From NCBI GenBank assembly GCA_016781135.1, contig JADDQY010000053.1:1-41877 (forward strand): 41,877 bases of DNA, given 5' to 3'. This document shows positions 7,554-14,864 of this stretch, in pieces; within the stretch, counting starts at the first letter, position 1, and every line of letters begins with the position of its first letter. A model generated the notes under the pieces. It was given only the letters and a program-made list of their open reading frames with translations. It was not told the DNA's origin and made no database searches. The translations under genes and the position numbers were made by a program. The stretch comes from Actinomycetota bacterium. GTDB taxonomy: Bacteria > Actinomycetota > Acidimicrobiia > Acidimicrobiales > CADCSY01.

Positions 7554-8822
7554 GTGCGGAGGCGCTTTTGGATCGAGACCCTCGGCTGCCCCAAGAACCA
7601 GGTCGACTCCGACAAGCTCACCGGCGTGCTCGAGGCCGACGGACTCGTGCCCGCGCCCACCGTGGCCGACGCCGACCTCGTGGTCGTCAACACCTGTGCC
7701 TTCGTCGAGGAGGCGAGGTCCGAGTCGATCGAGACCGTCCTCGCCCTGGGCGACGCCCGCCGCCCCGGGGCCGAGCTGGTCGTCACCGGGTGCCTGGCCG
7801 AGCGCTACGGCGCCGAGCTCGCCGAGGCGCTCCCCGAGGCCGACGCCGTCGCCGGCTTCGGCGTCCCCGTGCACCTCGGTCGCCGGGACAGCGGGCCACC
7901 GCCCAGCTTCGACCTGCTCAACCTGCCCCGGCCAGCGTCGGCGTCGCCGTGGGCGTATCTGAAGGTCGCCGAGGGCTGCGATCGGGCCTGTGGCTTCTGC
8001 GCCATCCCGTCGTTCCGCGGACCGCAGCGCAGCCGCAGCATGGAGTCCCTCCTGGCCGAGGTCGAAGCTCTGGGTGACCACGTCAAGGAGGTCGTCCTCG
8101 TCGCTCAGGACCTGGCTGCGTTCGGGCGCGACCAGGGGGAGGGGAGCCGGCGCATCGTCCCACTGGTGAACGCCGTCGCCGAGCGCGTCGCACGGGTGCG
8201 ACTGCTGTACCTGTACCCCTCCGACCTGACCGAAGGGCTCATCGAGGTGATCTGTGCCACCGGCGTGCCCTACTTCGACCTGTCGCTGCAGCACGTGTCC
8301 CGCCCGTTGCTCCGTGCCATGCGCCGTTGGGGCGACGGCGAGCGCTTCCTCGCCCGCATGGCCGACATCCGCCGCCGCCGGCCCGACGCCGCGTTCCGCT
8401 CCAACTTCATCGTCGGCTACCCCGGCGAGACCGAGGACGACCACGACCGCCTCCTCGCCTTCCTCGACGAGGCCGAGCTCGACTGGTGCGGCTTCTTCGC
8501 CTGGTCTCCCGAGGAAGGCACGCATGCCGCGTCGCTTCCCGGGCGGGTTGACCCCGCCCTAGTGCACGAGCGCCTCGCCGAGTGCACCGAGCGCCAGGAC
8601 GGCATCACCTCCCGCCGCCGCGAAGGGCTGGTCGGCTCCGCCGTCGAGGTACTCGTCGATCGACCCGGCATCGGTCGCACCTATCGGGAGGCGCCCGAGA
8701 TCGACGGGGTGGTCCACGTTCCCGCCGGGCTTCCCGTCGGCGAGCTCGCCACCGTCACCGTCGACGCCACCACCGGCATCGACCTCGTCGCCACCGGGGC
8801 CACCGGGTCCTGCGGCGTGTGA
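7554..8822 (+). CDS. rimO: Ribosomal protein S12 methylthiotransferase RimO
   Basis: A radical-SAM enzyme that methylthiolates an aspartate of ribosomal protein uS12. The 422-residue protein has the three-part architecture. The N-terminal UPF0004 domain carries cluster cysteines (Cys12 in TLGCPKNQVDS, NTCAFVEEA, VTGCLAERY). The radical-SAM core has CDRACGFC and the IPSFRGPQRSRS motif, and a C-terminal TRAM-like region contains VEVLVDRPG. The PKNQVDSD signature distinguishes RimO from MiaB, which is present separately at 14865. The start GTG 7554 lies six bases after TAGGGT, with no Shine-Dalgarno. The stop overlaps the pgsA start by four bases, so rimO-pgsA-cinA form a tight operon. Confidence 0.95.
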   Translation: MRRRFWIETLGCPKNQVDSDKLTGVLEADGLVPAPTVADADLVVVNTCAFVEEARSESIETVLALGDARRPGAELVVTGCLAERYGAELAEALPEADAVAGFGVPVHLGRRDSGPPPSFDLLNLPRPASASPWAYLKVAEGCDRACGFCAIPSFRGPQRSRSMESLLAEVEALGDHVKEVVLVAQDLAAFGRDQGEGSRRIVPLVNAVAERVARVRLLYLYPSDLTEGLIEVICATGVPYFDLSLQHVSRPLLRAMRRWGDGERFLARMADIRRRRPDAAFRSNFIVGYPGETEDDHDRLLAFLDEAELDWCGFFAWSPEEGTHAASLPGRVDPALVHERLAECTERQDGITSRRREGLVGSAVEVLVDRPGIGRTYREAPEIDGVVHVPAGLPVGELATVTVDATTGIDLVATGATGSCGV

Positions 8823-9406
8823 CCACGTCGTTCGGGCCCTCGGCGCTCGTCACCCCGGCCAACGGCGTCACCCTGGCCCGGGTGGCCTTCACCCCGGTCC
8901 TGCTCGCTGTGGTCGCCGACTCCGGCGCGTCGTTCCCGGCGCTGGGGATGTGGACCGTTCTCGCCGCCACCGACGGCCTCGACGGGTACCTGGCCCGCCG
9001 CCACGGCACCACCCGCTCGGGGGCTTTCCTCGACCCCCTGGCCGACAAGGTGTTGGTGCTCGGGGCATTGGCGGTGCTGGCTGCCCAGCGCACGTTCTCG
9101 TGGGCCCCCGTCGGCCTCATCGCCGGGCGGGAGGTGGTCATGAGCGTCTACCGGAGCGCGGTGGGGCGACGGGGCGTGTCGGTCCCCGCCCGGCGGTCGG
9201 CAAAGCTCAAGACCGTCGTGCAGGAGGTGGCCGTGGGTTGCGCCCTGTTCCCGCCGATCGCCGAGGGGGCGCCCGTGGTCGCCGAGGCCGCGCTGTGGGC
9301 CGCGGTGGTCCTGACCCTGGTGAGCGGCGCCCAGTACATCCTCGACGGCGCCGGGGTCACGGCCGTCCCGAGCTCGGCGTCGCTGAGCCGCTCCCGTGCG
9401 GGCTGA
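8819..9406 (+). CDS. pgsA: CDP-diacylglycerol-glycerol-3-phosphate phosphatidyltransferase family (PgsA)
   Basis: A membrane enzyme of phospholipid synthesis transferring a phosphatidyl group from CDP-diacylglycerol to an alcohol, most likely glycerol 3-phosphate. The CDP-alcohol phosphotransferase signature is complete: DGLDGYLARRHG followed by GAFLDPLADK, giving the D..DG..AR...G...D...D pattern near residues 48-73. Several hydrophobic helices flank it. The 195-residue length suits the family. The GTG at 8819 overlaps the rimO stop (GTGTGA), indicating coupled translation, and the pgsA end overlaps cinA by 11 bases. Exact alcohol specificity cannot be read from sequence; the linkage to cinA and recA is the classical neighbourhood of pgsA. 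Confidence 0.9.
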   Translation: MTTSFGPSALVTPANGVTLARVAFTPVLLAVVADSGASFPALGMWTVLAATDGLDGYLARRHGTTRSGAFLDPLADKVLVLGALAVLAAQRTFSWAPVGLIAGREVVMSVYRSAVGRRGVSVPARRSAKLKTVVQEVAVGCALFPPIAEGAPVVAEAALWAAVVLTLVSGAQYILDGAGVTAVPSSASLSRSRAG

Positions 9407-10637
9407 GGTCGTCGCCGTCGGCACCGAGCTGGTCCTGGGCGACGTGGTCGACACCAACTCGGCGTGGATCGGGCGGCGCCTCGCCGAAGCGGGGATCGAC
9501 TCCCACTTCCAGACCAAGGTCGGCGACAACGTCGAGCGGATCGAGGCGGCGCTGCGGGTGGCCCTCGGCCGCAGCGACGCCGTGATCGTCTGCGGCGGCC
9601 TGGGCCCCACCCCCGACGACGTCACCCGTGAGGCGCTCGCCCGGGTGATGGACGTGGACCTGGTGCGCGACGAGGAGGTCCTCGACCGCATCGCCGAGCG
9701 TTTCGAGCGCCGGGGTCGTCCCATGCCGGCCAGCAACGAGCGCCAGGCCGAGGTGCCCAAGGGCGCCATCGTCATCGAGCAGCGTCGGGGCACCGCCCCC
9801 GGGCTCGTCTGTCCCCTCGGTGATCGTGTCGTCTACGCCGTTCCCGGCGTCCCCCACGAGATGACCGAGATGGTCGAGCGGGCGGTGGTGCCCGACCTCG
9901 AGCAGCGGGGGGGAGGCGGCGCCGTCATCGTCAGCCGTGTGCTGCGTACCTGGGGTGAGGACGAGTCGGCCCTGGCCGAGCAGCTGGCGCCTCGCATCGA
10001 GGCGCTCGACCAGGCGCCCAACCCCACCCTTGCCTTCCTGGCCAGCGGCATGGACGGGATAAAGGTCCGCATCACCGCCAAGGCACCCACGATGGCTGAC
10101 GCCCGAGCCGTGCTCGACGCCGAGGAGGCCGCAGTGAGGGCGATCCTCGGGCAGCGGGTGTTCGGGGTCGACGACGAGACGATCGAGTCGGTGGTGGGGA
10201 CGCTCCTCGGCGACGCCGGCCTGACGTTGGGGCTGGCCGAGTCGATGACCGGTGGGCTGATCGCCTCTCGTTGCAGCGAGGTGCCGGGATCGAGCGGGTG
10301 GTTCCGGGGCGGCGTTGTCTCCTACGCCAGCGAGGTGAAGTTCGACCTCCTCGACGTGCCCGAGGGTTCGGTGGTCTCCGCCACCGCCGCCGAGGCGATG
10401 GCCGCCGGTGCCCGCCGGGTGCTCGAGAGCGATGTGGGACTGTCGGTGACGGGGGTGGCCGGGCCCGAGACCCAGGAGGGGGTGCCGGTGGGCACGGTGT
10501 TCGTCGGGGTCGCCCTCGGTGACGAGGTGGCCGCTGTCCTCCTGCGCTTCAGCGGCGACCGCACGTCCATCCGGCGTCTGGCCAGCAGCGCCGCCCTCGA
10601 CCTCTTGCGTCACCGCCTGCTCGACCGGCCCGGGTGA
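9396..10637 (+). CDS. cinA: CinA-family protein (competence/damage-inducible, NMN deamidase)
   Basis: A two-domain protein of 413 residues. The N-terminal molybdopterin-binding-like domain begins AEVVAVGTELVLGDVVDTNS and includes CGGLGPTPDD. The C-terminal CinA/PncC domain contains LAESMTGGLIASR, GGVVSYASEVK and SVTGVAGPE, typical of nicotinamide mononucleotide deamidases that recycle pyridine nucleotides. Some family members also have ADP-ribose pyrophosphatase activity in the first domain. The GTG at 9396 overlaps pgsA by 11 bases. In several Gram-positive genomes cinA is directly upstream of recA; here an FtsH-like gene and thpR intervene. No terminator-like hairpin was obvious before the next promoter at 10660. 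Confidence 0.93.
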   Translation: MRAEVVAVGTELVLGDVVDTNSAWIGRRLAEAGIDSHFQTKVGDNVERIEAALRVALGRSDAVIVCGGLGPTPDDVTREALARVMDVDLVRDEEVLDRIAERFERRGRPMPASNERQAEVPKGAIVIEQRRGTAPGLVCPLGDRVVYAVPGVPHEMTEMVERAVVPDLEQRGGGGAVIVSRVLRTWGEDESALAEQLAPRIEALDQAPNPTLAFLASGMDGIKVRITAKAPTMADARAVLDAEEAAVRAILGQRVFGVDDETIESVVGTLLGDAGLTLGLAESMTGGLIASRCSEVPGSSGWFRGGVVSYASEVKFDLLDVPEGSVVSATAAEAMAAGARRVLESDVGLSVTGVAGPETQEGVPVGTVFVGVALGDEVAAVLLRFSGDRTSIRRLASSAALDLLRHRLLDRPG

Positions 10638-10659
10638 GCTGGGGCGAGGGCGGGACCGT

Positions 10660-10689
10660 TTGAACGGTTCGAGCGCGAAGGGCTAGTCT
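10660..10689 (+). promoter_or_regulatory. Promoter of the FtsH-like gene
   Basis: TTGAAC at 10660-10665 and TAGTCT at 10684-10689 are separated by 18 bases, predicting a start near 10697 and a leader of about 40 bases to the ATG at 10737. The recA promoter at 13087 uses the same -35 sequence and spacing. A GAACGGTTC palindrome overlaps the -35 but has the wrong spacing for a LexA box. Confidence 0.55.
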
Positions 10690-10736
10690 CCGAGCGGGCT
10701 GGAGAGCAGGTCGATCGATTCGAGGTGCCCTCCCAC

Positions 10737-12470
10737 ATGTCAACCGTCGACATCTTGTTGCATCCCGCGTTCCTTGCCGCCGTCGCGGCCATCGGTTCGG
10801 TGCTCGGCTTGGTGCTCTACTTGACCCGCCACGACCGACGCAGGGCGCTGGCGGCGCGCTCGTCCGTCGAGGTCCCCCCGATGGTCGCCGCCGACGCCAC
10901 CAAGGTCCTCGCCGATCAGGCCACCGCCGCCAGGGTGGGCAAGCGGCCTGCGGCCAAGGCGTTCGACAAGATGCTGGCCGGCAAGGTCCCGGCCGGAAAG
11001 CTGCAGGCAGCCAAGGTGGCCGCCGGTGGGCCAGGCGCCGGCCAGGCGCCGGCGCCGGTGTTCGCCGAAGCGTCGACCCTCGACGGTCCGACGGTCACCT
11101 TCGTCGACGTCGCTGGTCTCGACGAGGCGATCGAGGAGCTCCGTGAGGTCAAGGAGTATCTGGCCGACCCGGAGCGCTTCCGGGCCCTCGGTGCCGAGTT
11201 GCCCAAGGGCATCCTCCTGTGCGGGCATCCGGGCAACGGCAAGACCCTGCTCGCCCGGGCCCTGGCCGGTGAGGCCGGGGTGCCCTTCTACTACGTCTCG
11301 GCTTCGAGCTTCGTGGAGCAGTACGTGGGGCTCGGCGCCGCCCGCATCCGCTCGCTGTTCGAGCAGGCCAAGAGCCAGGACTCACCCGCCATCGTCTTCA
11401 TCGACGAGCTCGATGCCATCGGGCTCAAGCGCAGCGGTGGAGGCAGCGGTGAGCGGGAGTTCGACCACACCCTCAACCAGCTTCTCGTCGAGCTCGACGG
11501 CTTCGCCGCCTCCTCGGGGGTGCTCATCCTCGGTGCTACCAACCGGCCCGAGCTGCTCGACCCCGCCTTGGTGCGCCCCGGCCGCTTCGACCGTCGGATC
11601 CAGATCGAACGCCCCGACTTCGCCGGCCGCCTCGCCATCCTGCGCCTCCATGCGGCCAAACGCCCGGTGTCGCGCCAGGTCGACTGGGCCGACGTGGCCA
11701 GCCAGACCACGGGGCTCAGCGGAGCCGAGCTCGCCAACATCATCAACGAGGCGTCCCTCCTCGCCGCCCGCCGGCACCGCACGAAGATCACCGCCGATGA
11801 GATCGAAGAGGCGGTGGTCCGGGTGTCGGGTGGGGCCCGCAGCTCCCGTCTGATCGACGAGGAGGAGAAGCGCCTCATCGCCTACCACGAGGCCGGCCAC
11901 GGTTTGCTGTCCTTGCTGTTGAAGAACGTGAAGATCCCGCGCCGGGTGTCGATCGTGCCCCGGGCCAGCTCCACGAAGTCGGCGTGGTCGTTCGGTGACG
12001 ACCGGGAGACGCTCACCAAGCGGGAGCTGATGGCCCAGCTGATCGTCCTGCTGGGAGGTCGAGCGGCCGAGGTGGCCACCTTCGGGGAGCCGAGCACCCG
12101 CTCCGAGGACGATCTCGACGACGCCGCCAAGCTCGCCCGCAAGATGGTCGAGCGCTGGGCGATGACCGGGCGCTTCGAGCTGGCCGGGCGCGACGACGAT
12201 GCCGTCACCCGGTCCCGCACCGAGAGCCGGTCCGAGCCGGCAGTGGCCAAGCTGTTGTCCCAGGCCGAGCAGGCAGCCCGGTCCATCCTCCAGGACAACG
12301 CGCAGCGGCTGGTGGCCGTGGCCGAGCAGCTGGTGCACCAGGAGACCTTGACGGTGCGGGAGATGGCGGGGGCCGCCGGACTGCCCGACCCTGCCGCCGA
12401 GCGCGTGGTCGAGGAGCCCGAGCTGATCTCACCGGCCGCCGCCGCCCCCTTGGCCCGCCTCCACGGCTGA
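10737..12470 (+). CDS. FtsH-type AAA+ zinc metalloprotease, single-spanning variant
   Basis: A membrane-bound ATP-dependent protease of the FtsH family, 577 residues. One N-terminal hydrophobic segment (about 10-29) is followed by a Lys/Ala-rich linker (50-105) instead of the usual second membrane helix and extracytoplasmic domain. The AAA core has Walker A GHPGNGKT (163-170; GPPGTGKT is usual), pore loop YVGLG near 196, Walker B IVFIDELDAIG and the second region of homology ATNRPELLDPALVRPGRFDR. The protease active site HEAGH (384-388) is present with a likely third zinc ligand in EDDLDDAAKLA (Asp459). It probably acts on cytoplasmic or membrane substrates. ATG 10737 is chosen because GAGG lies 11 bases upstream; the GTG at 10725 is an alternative. 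It may be a paralogue of a canonical FtsH encoded elsewhere. Confidence 0.88.
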   Translation: MSTVDILLHPAFLAAVAAIGSVLGLVLYLTRHDRRRALAARSSVEVPPMVAADATKVLADQATAARVGKRPAAKAFDKMLAGKVPAGKLQAAKVAAGGPGAGQAPAPVFAEASTLDGPTVTFVDVAGLDEAIEELREVKEYLADPERFRALGAELPKGILLCGHPGNGKTLLARALAGEAGVPFYYVSASSFVEQYVGLGAARIRSLFEQAKSQDSPAIVFIDELDAIGLKRSGGGSGEREFDHTLNQLLVELDGFAASSGVLILGATNRPELLDPALVRPGRFDRRIQIERPDFAGRLAILRLHAAKRPVSRQVDWADVASQTTGLSGAELANIINEASLLAARRHRTKITADEIEEAVVRVSGGARSSRLIDEEEKRLIAYHEAGHGLLSLLLKNVKIPRRVSIVPRASSTKSAWSFGDDRETLTKRELMAQLIVLLGGRAAEVATFGEPSTRSEDDLDDAAKLARKMVERWAMTGRFELAGRDDDAVTRSRTESRSEPAVAKLLSQAEQAARSILQDNAQRLVAVAEQLVHQETLTVREMAGAAGLPDPAAERVVEEPELISPAAAAPLARLHG

Positions 12471-12535
12471 CCGCGGGCCTCGGAGACCGGTGCTCGTGCC
12501 GCCGATGGCTCCCTCGGCTCACTGACGGTCGCGCC

Positions 12536-13054
12536 GTGCGCCTGTTCGTCGCCGCATGGCCCTCCGAGGAGGTGCTGTCCAGCCTCGCCGCCCTGCCTCG
12601 TCCCGAGCGGCCAGGGGTGCGCTGGACCCAGCCCGACCAGTGGCACGTCACCGTGCGGTTCTTCGGCGAGGTCACCGTCGACGAGGGGGTGGCTGCCGGG
12701 CGGGGGGTGGCCGAAGCGGCCGCCACCGCCCACCCGGTCGTCGCTGACATCGGTCCCAACGTCGGCCGCTTCGGGCGAGGAGTGCTGCAGGTGCCCGTGG
12801 CCGGGCTCGAGCCCATGGCCAAGGCGATGGTGGCGAGCACGGCCGAGGTGGGCGCCCCTCCCGATCCCAAACCCTTCACCGGCCACATCACCTTGGCCCG
12901 GAGCCGGGGCAAGCGCACCCTCGACGGCCTCACCGGCGCCGAGGTGCGGGGCCAGTGGACCGTGCACGAGGTGGCGTTGGTGGCCAGCCTCGCCTCGAAG
13001 CGGCCCGGGGTGCCCAACCACTACGAGGTGGTCGCCACCTTTCCCCTGGGGTGA
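12536..13054 (+). CDS. thpR: RNA 2',3'-cyclic phosphodiesterase (2'-5' RNA ligase family)
   Basis: A small 2H-phosphoesterase of 172 residues. The two catalytic tetrapeptides are clear: HVTV near residue 37 and HITL near residue 116. The fold start RLFVAAWPSEEV and the late WTVHEVALVASL strand fit the LigT/ThpR family. It hydrolyses 2',3'-cyclic phosphate RNA ends; reversible 2'-5' ligation is seen in vitro for relatives. It starts at GTG 12536 without an evident Shine-Dalgarno, 65 bases after the FtsH-like gene, and may be co-transcribed with it. The recA control region follows. Confidence 0.9.
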   Translation: MRLFVAAWPSEEVLSSLAALPRPERPGVRWTQPDQWHVTVRFFGEVTVDEGVAAGRGVAEAAATAHPVVADIGPNVGRFGRGVLQVPVAGLEPMAKAMVASTAEVGAPPDPKPFTGHITLARSRGKRTLDGLTGAEVRGQWTVHEVALVASLASKRPGVPNHYEVVATFPLG

Positions 13055-13086
13055 GGTCGGGCCGGTCACGGCGGTCGCCACGGTGC

Positions 13087-13116
13087 TTGAACGAACGCCC
13101 GTTCGTGGGTTAGGGT
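13087..13116 (+). promoter_or_regulatory. recA upstream promoter with embedded LexA (SOS) box
   Basis: TTGAAC (13087-13092) and TAGGGT (13111-13116) form a -35/-10 pair with 18-base spacing. Between and overlapping them is CGAACGCCCGTTCG (13092-13105), a perfect match to the actinobacterial LexA box CGAAC-N4-GTTCG. Bound LexA would block polymerase directly. The predicted transcript start is near 13123, giving a leader of roughly 115 bases before recA. LexA itself is encoded at 23885. Confidence 0.88.
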
Positions 13117-13125
13117 GGACCGAGA

Positions 13126-13206
13126 ATCACAGGGGTGTGATCTGTCCGATCGCCGTTGTTGTCACACCTCCTTCCTAGGGTGACTCGTGTCGGACCTCCG
13201 AGGTCC
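13126..13206 (+). other. Structured recA leader with competing hairpins
   Basis: In the leader made from the upstream promoter, ATCACA (13126-13131) pairs perfectly with TGTGAT (13136-13141) around a GGGG loop. The overlapping GGTGTGA (13134-13140) can instead pair with TCACACC (13162-13168), extended by a G.U and a G-C pair. The two stems exclude each other. A third stem, GGACC/GGTCC with loop TCCGA, lies at 13192-13206. Whether these act in RNA, or as protein operators in DNA, is not determined. Confidence 0.45.
13159..13181 (+). promoter_or_regulatory. Second recA promoter, PafBC (RecA-NDp) type
   Basis: TTGTCA (13159-13164), three bases, eight bases, then TAGGGT (13176-13181) reproduces the element order and spacing of the mycobacterial LexA-independent damage promoter motif tTGTCRgtg-N8-TAnnnT, recognised by PafBC. 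The less conserved gtg positions read CAC here. The start would be near 13188, about 50 bases before the recA GTG. pafB and pafC are present at 29249-31169, making the match biologically sensible. Confidence 0.75.
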
Positions 13207-13238
13207 TCCTCAGGTGACAGCACAGAACAGGAGCAGCA

Positions 13239-14294
<1,056 letters not shown>

Positions 14295-14330
14295 CCAGCG
14301 CTCGTCTCTTCCCGCGACACTGCTGGCGTT

Positions 14331-14349
14331 CGGCGCCGTCGTGGCGCCG
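14331..14349 (+). terminator. recA terminator hairpin
   Basis: CGGCGCC (14331-14337) and GGCGCCG (14343-14349) form a perfect 7-bp GC stem with loop GTCGT, 37 bases after the recA stop. There is no T tract. Further downstream the 13-base near-palindrome TGCAACTGTTGCA (14369-14381) lies in the spoVS upstream region and could be an operator. Confidence 0.6.
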
Positions 14350-14422
14350 GTCCGACTGCACTTTCTGGTGCAACTGTTGCAGCGGGAAGGAGTTTGCCGC
14401 GCGGGCGTCGAATATCTCACCT

Positions 14423-14803
14423 ATGGCCATGACCACTTCCACAGCTGCACCCAGCGTCCCTCCATCGGCCAACGAAGGAGAGATGCTCAAGGTCTCCAGC
14501 AAGTCCAACCCCAACTCGGTTGCTGGCGCCATGGCGGGCGTCGTCAGGGAGATGGGCACGGTCGAGGTCCAAGTCGTCGGCGCCGGTGCCCTCAACCAGG
14601 CGATCAAGGCCCTGGCCATCGCTCGGGGTTATGTCGCCGCTGCCGGCATCGACCTGGTCTGCGTGCCCAACTTCGCCGACATCGAGATCGACGGGGAGCG
14701 GCGCACCGCCATCCGGCTGTGCATCGGCAACCGCCAGGGCCCGTCCACCATCCCCGCGGTCAACCCCGATCTCCGCCTCGCCGGAACCGATCCGGACGAG
14801 TGA
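14423..14803 (+). CDS. spoVS: Stage V sporulation protein S (SpoVS) homologue
   Basis: A 126-residue member of the SpoVS family, small Alba-fold-like proteins linked to sporulation and cell-cycle control in Bacillus. After an N-terminal extension of about 20 residues rich in Ser, Thr and Pro, the sequence closely follows the family: MLKVSSKSNPNSVAGAMAG, GAGALNQAIKALAIARGYV and VPNFADIEIDGERRTAIRL. The molecular activity remains unclear; nucleic-acid binding is suspected. Organisms of this type are not known to sporulate by the Bacillus route, so a different role is likely (inference). The start may be ATG 14423 or ATG 14429. GAATAT at 14410-14415 could be the -10 of a leaderless transcript. 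It sits between recA and miaB, where recX is found in other actinobacteria. Confidence 0.93.
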   Translation: MAMTTSTAAPSVPPSANEGEMLKVSSKSNPNSVAGAMAGVVREMGTVEVQVVGAGALNQAIKALAIARGYVAAAGIDLVCVPNFADIEIDGERRTAIRLCIGNRQGPSTIPAVNPDLRLAGTDPDE

Positions 14804-14812
14804 CGCTTGTTG

Positions 14813-14850
14813 GGAGGCTGGTGTCGAACCCCGTCGCGACACCAGCCTCC
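14813..14850 (+). terminator. 14-bp perfect hairpin between spoVS and miaB
   Basis: The arms 14813-14826 (GGAGGCTGGTGTCG) and 14837-14850 are exactly complementary over 14 bp with a 10-base loop. It begins nine bases after the spoVS stop and its last base touches the miaB -10 hexamer at 14851. No T tract follows. It most likely ends spoVS transcription and insulates miaB, but the DNA palindrome could also be a protein-binding site. Confidence 0.75.
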
Positions 14851-14856
14851 TAACCT
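14851..14856 (+). promoter_or_regulatory. miaB -10 element, leaderless
   Basis: TAACCT ends eight bases before the GTG that fits the MiaB N-terminus. No Shine-Dalgarno lies between them, so the transcript probably begins at or next to the start codon. The -35 position falls inside the 14-bp hairpin and shows no consensus. Confidence 0.5.
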
Positions 14857-14864
14857 GGGGCCTC

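Noticed and set aside
10660..10670. GAACGGTTC palindrome before the FtsH-like gene as a LexA box
   Set aside because: The half-sites are only one base apart; the LexA box in this window has four.
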